Shown: positions 19,690 to 29,198 of the stretch, piece by piece | Layout of the letters: each line of letters opens with the position of its first letter | How positions within the stretch are numbered: position 1 is the stretch's first letter | NCBI GenBank assembly: GCA_903851365.1 | Contig: CAINOB010000075.1 | Span: 1-34,785 of the forward strand | Direction: 5' to 3' | Length of the DNA stretch: 34,785 nucleotides | Source of the DNA: an uncultured Bacteroidota bacterium | GTDB taxonomy: Bacteria > Bacteroidota > Bacteroidia > Bacteroidales > UBA12481 | Program-made: the position numbers and the translations under genes | The notes under the pieces: model-generated | Database searches by the model: none | Told to the model about the DNA's origin: nothing | Seen by the model: only the letters and a program-made list of their open reading frames with translations

Positions 19690-19698
19690 TTGACTAGC

Positions 19699-22290
19699 TT
19701 ATTTTAATATCAGCAGTTTAGTAGCAAATTCATACTTATCTATCATCAGTCTGACTATATACACTCCTGCCACAGGCGGAACTATCCGGAAGCTTATCTG
19801 ATTTTCATTTTTAGTAACATCAGCAACCACCTGTTGTCCCTTGATATTAAATATCGAAACATCAACAGAGCTGAATACCAGATTACCAAGGTCGAGCGAA
19901 AATTTTCCATCATTGTAGTTCGGAAGGATTTTTATCTCCTCTTTATACGAGTTCATCAGGACCGACGTTTCGATAGACAGATCCAAAGAGGTATGAATAC
20001 CGGCATAGTCATTAAAACTCTGCCATTGAGTGCCGCTAACCGCAAATGCAGTGCTGGGGCCAGGGCTTCCACGGTCGATGGCCATTTTAGAGACAAAGGT
20101 CCCCTCTGACCAGGGACGCACCTCAAATCCCACATAAACAAGGGTATCAAAACTCACTGGATTCTTAAGCCACTTAGTGAATCTGCTATTTTTCAGGAAA
20201 TTGTTTATGAGTAAAGAATCCCTAACAATCACTTGCCTGTTAGCGTTCCAAACAACGACAGGCAAATAGTAGTTTCGTGACCAGTTTGATCGTGCAGTAA
20301 TCGGAAGGGATATCCCGTGAATTATATAGGCGGTATCCGATGTATTTCTGAAGGCTTCAGCATAAGCCGTAACACCTTGGTTATTGGATCCGGGAAGATA
20401 TCCCAGCTGTCCCATCTTTGTATAGCCGGTATGCTCATCTGCAGCAACATTGTTAAAAGAAAAGGAACGGAAAGCAATAACATCAGGAATCACTTTAATC
20501 TGATTGTAATGTATAAGAGTATCTGAGAATCCCGGATATTCAACTATCTCATTAACGGAATATTCTCCTTGATTTAAGAAACTAAGTTCATAATTACCCC
20601 CCGAATTAACTGGGGGCGAAGCTCCTGATATTGACCACGAACGAGCTAGAGGTGCCCCTGTACTCTGGTCTGTCAACGAAATATGGCGCCCTGGGATGAT
20701 CCTGCTTTCGCTTAACGAATAGTTTGGATAATCGGCAACAGTGATAGTTTGTCTCAGGGAGTCGCTTCCGAGATCATTGCTTACCGTGAGGGTTACATGA
20801 TAAGTACCCGGTAAGGAAAATTTAACAGGCAAAGGGACCTGGAGGTTTGAAACAGATGGATTACCGTTTTCAAACGTCCATCTCCAGGATTTTGGCAAGC
20901 CTGTTGACAAATCGTTGAAGTAAACTTTACGACCAACCTGTATTTGGTCAGGCCGGATGGTATAATTTGCCACCGGGTTTCCACCTGCATATGGGTCAAA
21001 ACCGTTGACAACAAAGGCCCCCGTTTCGTTTGGATCAAGCCAGTGTTTCAATTGACTCGTTGAATCAGGGTACTTGTCCCAACTCACTGAAAACATTTGA
21101 AAAAAATCATTCTTATTGTAGGAGCAACTGGCATCGCCCCCGGTAAGGTCTCCAACAATTCTATGATCAATATTAAAAAGTGGAGAACCCGATGAGCCAG
21201 GCTCTGTGGTACCTAAATCCCAGTCGCTTATATTCCAGTGAGATGCATCGTCATATCCACCTCCAAAACTCCCCACAAATACTTTATGATAAGATTTCGA
21301 TATTTTTTTTACATCTCCGTTTGGATGATGAATACAGGTGACTGTATCAAGATATGGATAGATTTTACGGTCCCATCCAGCGTAATAAGGTTCGTAATTT
21401 CTTGGTGGTGTTGTGGTTAGCTCAACCAAACTAAAATCGACTTTTGCAGTTGTAGCCAGGAGTTTCGATCCTGACAGGGTTTGATAGGTTCCGCTGCCAC
21501 TGCCACAGGTCGGGCGTTCATATTTAAAGAAAAAAACGGTTTGCTCTGCATGGGCTTCAGTGCCAATTGTGTGATTAGCTGTCAGTAAAAGTGGTCTCCC
21601 ATCATTTCGTGTATTATTAATAAGTGCACCTGAACATAACCAGACACCACCTCGAATGAATTTCACCACCGCCCTTTTTTCTTTCTGCCAGCTGGCGCCC
21701 GCCGGGCAATTTATGTCAACATTGCAATCACCGGAACCATAAAAACCTTTAAAATCGTGAGAAACCTTTGAAATCTCAAGGACCGGCATAAATTCAGGAT
21801 TTGCAGGCAAATTGATCTCAACTACTAAATTATCACCAGGGATTGGAGCCGTTGCAAGCACGCCTGAAGGAGTTTGGTTCTTATTAGTAAAAGCTCCATG
21901 AATCGTTTGATAATCTGGTGAATATATATATACTGATGCGCCGGCTGGCAATACAAACCTTTTAAATATCAGGTTCAATGATAAAGCACCGTGCGAATAA
22001 AGAGACAGGCGCCAGATTCTGGATCCGTTATTGAGTGTTTCCCAGGTTCCATTATGTTCAGCTGTTAAAAGTGTGTCAAATGGAAAAGCAAAAACCATTG
22101 ACTTCAATTCCCTCGGAAAGGTTGAAAGGTAAGCTTGAGCAGCAGCAACCGTAATTCCTGGAAAAACAACACTCTCTGGTTCAGATTTAAGTTTAAACTG
22201 CCTGCTCCACGGGTTTCCAGGAAATTCAATCTGAGCTGAAAGAATAATAGGAAAAAGAAGTATTAAGGTAACCAGAAGCGGCTTTTTCAT
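19699..22290 (-). CDS. Secreted trypsin-like (lysyl endopeptidase-type) protease with PKD domains and T9SS tail
   Basis: An 863-residue exported serine protease. A signal peptide (1-20, ending LSAQ) is followed by a propeptide-like region to about 185. The chymotrypsin-fold domain has catalytic His240 (LLTANH), Asp285 (VDFSLVEL) and Ser367 (EPGSSGSP). The surrounding segments, such as CSGALINNTRNDGRP and the late GGDASCS, resemble Achromobacter lysyl endopeptidase, but Lys specificity is not proven. A PKD module lies at about 437-515 and a second, weaker one at about 520-600. A beta-rich region follows, then a C-terminal sorting domain of about 75 residues of the type IX secretion class (PNYNDGKFSLDLGN, VDVSIFNIKGQ, GVYIVRLMID). 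The protein is probably released or anchored at the cell surface. It follows the BtuG-like gene by 101 bases, with a hairpin and a promoter box in between, so co-regulation with B12 uptake is uncertain. Confidence 0.9.
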   Translation of the reverse strand: MKKPLLVTLILLFPIILSAQIEFPGNPWSRQFKLKSEPESVVFPGITVAAAQAYLSTFPRELKSMVFAFPFDTLLTAEHNGTWETLNNGSRIWRLSLYSHGALSLNLIFKRFVLPAGASVYIYSPDYQTIHGAFTNKNQTPSGVLATAPIPGDNLVVEINLPANPEFMPVLEISKVSHDFKGFYGSGDCNVDINCPAGASWQKEKRAVVKFIRGGVWLCSGALINNTRNDGRPLLLTANHTIGTEAHAEQTVFFFKYERPTCGSGSGTYQTLSGSKLLATTAKVDFSLVELTTTPPRNYEPYYAGWDRKIYPYLDTVTCIHHPNGDVKKISKSYHKVFVGSFGGGYDDASHWNISDWDLGTTEPGSSGSPLFNIDHRIVGDLTGGDASCSYNKNDFFQMFSVSWDKYPDSTSQLKHWLDPNETGAFVVNGFDPYAGGNPVANYTIRPDQIQVGRKVYFNDLSTGLPKSWRWTFENGNPSVSNLQVPLPVKFSLPGTYHVTLTVSNDLGSDSLRQTITVADYPNYSLSESRIIPGRHISLTDQSTGAPLARSWSISGASPPVNSGGNYELSFLNQGEYSVNEIVEYPGFSDTLIHYNQIKVIPDVIAFRSFSFNNVAADEHTGYTKMGQLGYLPGSNNQGVTAYAEAFRNTSDTAYIIHGISLPITARSNWSRNYYLPVVVWNANRQVIVRDSLLINNFLKNSRFTKWLKNPVSFDTLVYVGFEVRPWSEGTFVSKMAIDRGSPGPSTAFAVSGTQWQSFNDYAGIHTSLDLSIETSVLMNSYKEEIKILPNYNDGKFSLDLGNLVFSSVDVSIFNIKGQQVVADVTKNENQISFRIVPPVAGVYIVRLMIDKYEFATKLLILK

Positions 22291-22314
22291 GAGATCCTGC
22301 TAAATGAATGACGC

Positions 22315-22322
22315 CAAAATTA
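22315..22322 (-). promoter_or_regulatory. Bacteroidota -7 promoter box for the T9SS protease
   Basis: TAATTTTG on the minus strand matches TAnnTTTG and ends 24 bases before the protease ATG. A TTG lies 16 bases upstream, shorter than the usual 18-21 spacing. This suggests the protease has its own promoter downstream of the BtuG-like gene. Confidence 0.45.
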
Positions 22323-22366
22323 GAAATAATATGGCACTCAACAGTCAGCAGCCAATAAAAGCCTAT

Positions 22367-22388
22367 ATAGACGCATGCAAGCGCCTAT
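22367..22388 (-). terminator. Possible hairpin terminator after the BtuG-like gene
   Basis: An 8-base-pair inverted repeat (22367-22374 with 22381-22388, one G-U pair, six-base loop) begins 3 bases after the stop of the BtuG-like gene. On the minus strand a short T-rich stretch, TTTTATT, follows about 11 bases after the hairpin. The U-tract is weak and displaced, so termination would be partial at best. Confidence 0.35.
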
Positions 22389-22391
22389 CCT

Positions 22392-23459
22392 TTAATTAAA
22401 GACAATCTGACTGGGTCCGATGCCTACTTCTAATGAATCCAGTTTAATTCCATTTGCCTGATAACGAAACATCCATCCGGACGTTGTAAATGAGGGCGCA
22501 AAAAGTGAGTAAATCTGGTCCGTAGAAGGATCAACACCAAAACCATAAAAGTTACCCTTAATCATAGGATCACCTGCTGTACTTCCTTTGCTGATCGAAC
22601 GTGAATATATCCCACCAGATTCCAAAAATAAAATCCGGTCCCTGCTTTTATTTGTACCCATATGCAGAGGCCAGTAAAAATCGCCGATTGCCCCGATATC
22701 CTGAGATTGAAGAATACTTCCTGATTGAGGATTTAAAGCAACAAGGGATGAAGCAGTTTCTATCCCAATGGTCCAATCAGGATTCCAAACCACCTTCCCT
22801 ATGCACAATACCCACAGCTGATCATTTTTATCGAGCAACAAATCAGTCGGATTCATACCAACGTTCCATGTATGGATGACCTTGTCGATTCCCGAATCAA
22901 TGACGGAGAGTGTGCTGTCGTTACCCCACCCGCCTGCGTTTGCCACTATTACCGTATTTTTAAACTGGACCATTTTTCCTGAACCTGATCCGCAGGCAAT
23001 GGTATCAGTTATTTTAAGCGTTTCTAAATCAACCACAAACACGTGTCCGTTTGAATTACCATCGGTGAGATATCCCTTTTTGGAATCCACTGCTAAGAAC
23101 GACCTTGGATATTCCAATCCGTTAATAACTCCAAGAGACATAAACGTTTTGAGGTCAACTATTTCAACTTTTTGAGAATTTGTTACAATAATGAATCCTT
23201 TATTGCCAGCAACGGCAAATGATTGAACCACATCACCTAACGGACGGCCATTCACGGCCTCAAATACATGGTTTATCATCTTCGAGGAATCGATGTCGAA
23301 ATAGCTAATGGAACCATTGCTGTTATTATAAGATCCCTCATTGCTGATATAGGCTCCATGCATGAATCCTGTATCTGTGATAACAGGATCTTGTTTACCA
23401 CAGGAGGCTAGCAACATGGTTCCCATAACTATCAATGATTTCATTTTAAGGTTTCTCAT
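22392..23459 (-). CDS. btuG: BtuG-like surface lipoprotein, YncE/DUF5074-type beta-propeller
   Basis: Predicted surface-exposed lipoprotein that captures cobalamin and hands it to the BtuB receptor, by analogy with BtuG2 of Bacteroides thetaiotaomicron. With the start at 23459 it has 355 residues. The signal is short and basic, and its lipobox is LLAS-Cys20. The body shows repeated propeller-blade units (for example KVEIVDLKTF, HVFVVDLETLKI and SVIDSGIDKVIH), as in YncE/DUF5074 proteins. ATGs at 23477 and 23444 are alternatives. The one at 23459 gives the best signal peptide and overlaps the receptor stop by 14 bases. The gene directly follows the BtuB-like receptor and so is under the same upstream cobalamin riboswitch. 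Cobalamin binding is inferred from context and fold, not from a motif. Confidence 0.82.
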   Translation of the reverse strand: MRNLKMKSLIVMGTMLLASCGKQDPVITDTGFMHGAYISNEGSYNNSNGSISYFDIDSSKMINHVFEAVNGRPLGDVVQSFAVAGNKGFIIVTNSQKVEIVDLKTFMSLGVINGLEYPRSFLAVDSKKGYLTDGNSNGHVFVVDLETLKITDTIACGSGSGKMVQFKNTVIVANAGGWGNDSTLSVIDSGIDKVIHTWNVGMNPTDLLLDKNDQLWVLCIGKVVWNPDWTIGIETASSLVALNPQSGSILQSQDIGAIGDFYWPLHMGTNKSRDRILFLESGGIYSRSISKGSTAGDPMIKGNFYGFGVDPSTDQIYSLFAPSFTTSGWMFRYQANGIKLDSLEVGIGPSQIVFN

Positions 23460-25410
23460 TTCGTTTAGTTTTATCATTAAAAAAGTAGTTAACAGACAAA
23501 TAGAATGATCTTAATGGAGCAGGATATGCTCGTATCAATTGATAATCCGAATTCAAGAGATTGGCAAGATTAGCGGTAATGACTATTTTATCCCTCTTTA
23601 AATTAAATGTATATCCTATCGTTAAGTCAACCAGATGATAAGGATTTAGATCCAGCCACGGATCATGGTTGTCAGAAGTGAACCGCCGTCCGGTAAACTT
23701 GTAGGTTAATGAAGCATTGAGTCCGTGATAATTCAACCCTCCCTGAACACGAAGCAAATGAAATGGCACATAGGGTAATTGCCTGGCGTATCTGGTTTCA
23801 GTTGAGGAAAGATTCATATCACAACTCTCAGTATATGAATACATCGCCTTAAAAAATAAGTTCACAAATCCAATTTGCTGATGGTTGGTCATATCGAGCT
23901 CAAAGCCCCTGCACCTGACCTGCCTCACATTCATAGGTGACCAGTACGTTCCCACCGGCACCCACTGTATCCAATTATTTATGTTTTGAATGAATACTAA
24001 GGAGCTAAGGCTAAAGCTTGATTTTGTTGAAATTGCAGGATTCCATTCTGCACCAAGGTCATACCCTGTTCCAGATTCTGGCAGCAGTCCGGGATTTCCA
24101 CCTGGTTGCCAAAACCTGTCATTTAATGTCGGGAATCTGAACTTATTTGAAATCTGACCTTTAAATGATAAGGCATGATCCCGTGAATAATACTGAATTG
24201 AGGCAGAAAAGAGAGGCCTGGGACCAGTCATGGTATAGAAAACCTGGCGATAGGAAAGACTAGCAGTAAAATATTTTAACCTATACTTCAAAAGGCTGAA
24301 AAAAGCCGCTTGCGATTCACTAGCAATGGTTTTATAGGCAGCTACTCTTGCAGACTGGTATTCAAAATCTCCACCGTTCTCAAGGGTGATATGATCATTT
24401 ATGTTCCAGCGATGATTGAAGTTTAAGTAAGTATCTGATGATCTGATGCCAGAGTGTTTTGACACAGAATCAGTGCCACTTCGGGTTTCGCCGTAATATA
24501 AGCTGTCGGTCAGGAATGCTGCAACGACTTCCATTGAAGATTTCCTGAACGTTTTTGTTGCTCTTACAAATTGCCTTATGCTTTGGTCCTTCTGGTTGGC
24601 AACATAAAAGGGAGCAGAGCTCTCTGATGCAGGAAGTTGCTTGTCCCTGATGTATCCCCATATTCCAAGTTGAATGATCCAGTTATGAGCCAGCTTAAAG
24701 TAAAAATGTTGCTGGACAGCCATCAGGTTCATTGAGTCGTTCATTCGGTTTTCGACAGGATTACCAGCTTTAAAAGCATTATGGTAGGTATAATTATTGG
24801 GGCTCGATTGGAGAAGGCCGGTTAGTTGGTATTGTATGGACTCACTTCCGGTGCGCAACCCAAATCCCGATTTAAAGTGGTTCCATGAACCGATCTCTCC
24901 TAATAAATTAACTGACAATCGGTTATCCCAATCCGGTAAATTGCATAGATTGATTGAACCGCCAAAGGTTCCATTACCGAAGAGGGACCCGCCTGCACCA
25001 TAAACAACTTCAATCGCGTCAGCCATTCCACCCGAGAGCAAAGAAAGATCAATGCTTCCTGTAGTAGGACTGTTAACAGGAATTCCGTTCCAGTTAAATT
25101 GCGTTTGTGAAGGGGCTGATCCTCTGAGTCGAAGCGATGTTAGAGACCCCTGCCCACCGTATTGTGTAATATTGAGGTTGGTTTCTGCTTTGAGAATATT
25201 AGCCAGATCGGCAGCAAAGTATTTTGTTTTTAGAAGGCTATCTATGCGAATGGTATGCAGGTCATTACTGTAGGAACTTTTCCTGGAACCCAATATTTTA
25301 ACCTCATTAAGCTGAACCCCTTCAGTTTGGGCAAACAGATTGCTATTGCCAAGAATAGGGCAAAACGATAAAAACAGGAACAATAAATTGGTATAATTCA
25401 ATCTGTGCAT
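23446..25410 (-). CDS. btuB: BtuB-like TonB-dependent cobalamin receptor
   Basis: Outer membrane receptor expected to import vitamin B12 with TonB energy. With the start at 25410 it has 654 residues: signal peptide about 1-28 (ending NLFAQ), then a plug domain (SLRLRGSAPSQTQFNWNG and GTFGGSIN are typical), then a barrel ending in SFYLSVNYFF plus a short polar tail of about 10 residues. The cobalamin assignment rests on the cobalamin riboswitch directly upstream and on the BtuG-like gene directly downstream. The frame also has an ATG at 25437. I prefer 25410 because it begins a normal signal peptide; the sequence AAGGAG abuts it with no spacer. The inner-membrane transporter BtuFCD is not in the window. 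Confidence 0.88.
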   Translation of the reverse strand: MHRLNYTNLLFLFLSFCPILGNSNLFAQTEGVQLNEVKILGSRKSSYSNDLHTIRIDSLLKTKYFAADLANILKAETNLNITQYGGQGSLTSLRLRGSAPSQTQFNWNGIPVNSPTTGSIDLSLLSGGMADAIEVVYGAGGSLFGNGTFGGSINLCNLPDWDNRLSVNLLGEIGSWNHFKSGFGLRTGSESIQYQLTGLLQSSPNNYTYHNAFKAGNPVENRMNDSMNLMAVQQHFYFKLAHNWIIQLGIWGYIRDKQLPASESSAPFYVANQKDQSIRQFVRATKTFRKSSMEVVAAFLTDSLYYGETRSGTDSVSKHSGIRSSDTYLNFNHRWNINDHITLENGGDFEYQSARVAAYKTIASESQAAFFSLLKYRLKYFTASLSYRQVFYTMTGPRPLFSASIQYYSRDHALSFKGQISNKFRFPTLNDRFWQPGGNPGLLPESGTGYDLGAEWNPAISTKSSFSLSSLVFIQNINNWIQWVPVGTYWSPMNVRQVRCRGFELDMTNHQQIGFVNLFFKAMYSYTESCDMNLSSTETRYARQLPYVPFHLLRVQGGLNYHGLNASLTYKFTGRRFTSDNHDPWLDLNPYHLVDLTIGYTFNLKRDKIVITANLANLLNSDYQLIRAYPAPLRSFYLSVNYFFNDKTKRNEKP

Positions 25411-25449
25411 CTCCTTAAGGTTTATTCCGAACCCCATTGGTTAATATTT

Positions 25450-25625
25450 GCACAGGCAGGTCTTCTGACTTGCTCCATTCATCTGGCGCCTTCCCATTCC
25501 TGATTTGGAACAGTGGCGGGTTGCCAGAGCTCTTTGTGGAGCTTACAGCAGCGGAAACTGTTCAGGTTTTTCACCTGATTCCCTCTTCTTGCGGTTACCG
25601 GATGGTGACCGCAAACCTGTACGGT
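25450..25625 (-). promoter_or_regulatory. Cobalamin riboswitch
   Basis: The minus strand carries the conserved adenosylcobalamin-riboswitch elements in order. The P1 5' arm CAGGT is at 25615-25619. GGGAATCAGGTGAAAAACCTG, a CAGGT/ACCTG hairpin after GGGAA, is at 25563-25583. GCTGCTGTAAGC lies at about 25542-25553. The B12 box GCCACTG is at 25511-25517, GGGAAGGCGCC at 25485-25495, and AGTCAGAAGACCTGCC at 25455-25470, whose ACCTG closes P1. It ends about 40 bases before the btuB start. No hairpin with a T-tract follows, so control is more likely at translation initiation (inference). It should turn down the receptor and the BtuG-like gene when cobalamin is plentiful. The rest of the 25438-25704 gap holds only promoter sequences. 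Confidence 0.95.
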
Positions 25626-25626
25626 G

Positions 25627-25634
25627 TAAAAGTA
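25627..25634 (-). promoter_or_regulatory. Candidate -7 box for the riboswitch-btuB transcript
   Basis: TACTTTTA on the minus strand is one base off TAnnTTTG. Transcription would begin at about 25620, just where the riboswitch P1 stem starts. That coincidence is the main support; the -33 region is only T-rich. Confidence 0.4.
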
Positions 25635-25701
25635 CTGATAATTTCTGCGTATGAAAAAGCGAACAACACAGAAAACTGTTCTATTTTTAAACAAACGTTA
25701 A

Positions 25702-27714
<2,013 letters not shown>

Positions 27715-27718
27715 CATT

Positions 27719-28315
27719 ATGATAGCATTCATTCAACGGATATTTCTGATTCCCAGGCTTTTGGCTTATTTTCACCGCATGCGGTCCCGCAAAGCCTTTA
27801 TTCCTTTGAAAGAGGCAAAGACCATTGGAATTCTTGCAGACCTTAGAAAACCCGGCAATGTTCCAACGGTTGTCCAGTTTTCAAAAGCAATTCACAAGCA
27901 GGACAGACGATGTCATTTATTATTGATTATTCCGGATAAAAGGAAAGAGCTCAATGCTTTTGATTATGAAAAGAACTTCCCCGGTATGCCGGTTGAGCTC
28001 ATTTGTCAGGAAGAATTAACCTTTTTTAAGGCCCCAAAAAAAGAACAGTCAAAACCTTTTATTGCCAATAATTACGATATCGTCTTTTTTCTTGATACTG
28101 AAGACAATTTCACTCTCCAGAGTGTTTTATGGCAGTCCAAGGCAAAAATGTTTGCCGGACCCGAAGGTTTTTGCAGAGGTGTATTTGATTTCGAGATTGG
28201 GCTGAAGGAAAGAACGGATCTTGCCTATTTAGCCGATAATTTGATCAAGTACCTCCAGACCATCCAAAACCGGCACGAAAATCAGCCTGAAAAAGAATCT
28301 TTTAAGCTATTTTAA
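27719..28315 (+). CDS. DUF6913-type conserved Bacteroidota protein
   Basis: A 198-residue protein of unknown function that I recognise as the DUF6913 type found in Bacteroidota. It has a basic N-terminus (RMRSRKAF), then alternating strand/helix segments: TIGILADLR, a CHLLLIIPDKR strand, and DIVFFLDTEDNF followed by QSVLWQSKAKMFAGP. No signal peptide, membrane segment or catalytic motif is apparent, so it is probably cytoplasmic. It is tightly packed between ligA (4 bases) and dapA (1 base), so its expression is probably coupled to both. Nothing in the sequence tells whether it serves DNA ligation, lysine/peptidoglycan precursor synthesis or neither. Confidence 0.8.
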   Translation: MIAFIQRIFLIPRLLAYFHRMRSRKAFIPLKEAKTIGILADLRKPGNVPTVVQFSKAIHKQDRRCHLLLIIPDKRKELNAFDYEKNFPGMPVELICQEELTFFKAPKKEQSKPFIANNYDIVFFLDTEDNFTLQSVLWQSKAKMFAGPEGFCRGVFDFEIGLKERTDLAYLADNLIKYLQTIQNRHENQPEKESFKLF

Positions 28316-28316
28316 T

Positions 28317-29198
28317 ATGAATACAACCCCAATTCGTGGTGCCGGGGTAGCCCTGGTCACCCCGTTTTCCAATGATGGTAGTGTAGATTATCCTGCATTG
28401 AAACAAATTACTGAGTTCACAATATCTAAAGGCATTGACTTTATTGTTGCATTAGGAACTACTGCTGAAACACCCACCTTGGATAAAGATGAAAAGCATG
28501 AAGTCGTTCGCACGATACTTGAAACAAATAATGGCCGGAAGCCAGTTGTTTTAGGAATTGGAGGAAGTGATACACGGGCCGTCGTCAAACAGATTGGTGA
28601 GCAATCCTTTAAAGGAATTAACTACCTCTTAAATGTTGCCCCTTATTACAATAAGCCCAACCAAACCGGACTTTACAAACATTTTGAAGCTGTCGCCGAT
28701 TCAAGTCCGGTGCCGGTGATCATTTATAATGTGCCTGGCAGAACTGGTTGCAATATCTCTGCTGACACCACTCTCAAGCTCGCTCAGGAGAAAAGTAACA
28801 TTATAGCGACTAAGGAGGCAAGTGGCAATTTCGATCAAATAATGGTTATTCTGCGTGATCGTCCGAAGGGTTTTGCAGTATTATCAGGTGACGATGGCAT
28901 CACTTTACCTACTCTTGCTTTAGGTGCTGAAGGAGTAATTTCAGTTATCGCAAATGCATGTCCTGATCGGATGGCACATATGGTTATGATGATGAAGGAG
29001 GCCAACCTTATTCAGGCACGGAAACTTCATTACGAATTGCTTGAGCTTGTTCAAATGATCTTTGCTGAAGGAAGTCCGGCTGGTATAAAAGCTGCTTTGA
29101 AGCATATGGGACTTTGCAACGACATCGTAAGATTACCATTAACGCCGGTATCAGAAGCATTAAACCAAAGGATCAGGGAATATCTTAAGAAAATGTAA
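28317..29198 (+). CDS. dapA: 4-hydroxy-tetrahydrodipicolinate synthase
   Basis: Condenses pyruvate with aspartate semialdehyde in the lysine/diaminopimelate pathway, which also feeds peptidoglycan. The (beta/alpha)8 barrel has Thr48-Thr49 in GTTAETP, Tyr111 in PYYNKP, Tyr137 in IIYNVPGRTG with Arg142, and the Schiff-base Lys166 in IATKEASGN. GTTAE replaces the more common GTTGE. The 293 residues are normal. It starts 1 base after the DUF6913 gene. Its TAA stop at 29196-29198 directly abuts the stop of the convergent secA, with no intergenic base. Confidence 0.97.
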   Translation: MNTTPIRGAGVALVTPFSNDGSVDYPALKQITEFTISKGIDFIVALGTTAETPTLDKDEKHEVVRTILETNNGRKPVVLGIGGSDTRAVVKQIGEQSFKGINYLLNVAPYYNKPNQTGLYKHFEAVADSSPVPVIIYNVPGRTGCNISADTTLKLAQEKSNIIATKEASGNFDQIMVILRDRPKGFAVLSGDDGITLPTLALGAEGVISVIANACPDRMAHMVMMMKEANLIQARKLHYELLELVQMIFAEGSPAGIKAALKHMGLCNDIVRLPLTPVSEALNQRIREYLKKM

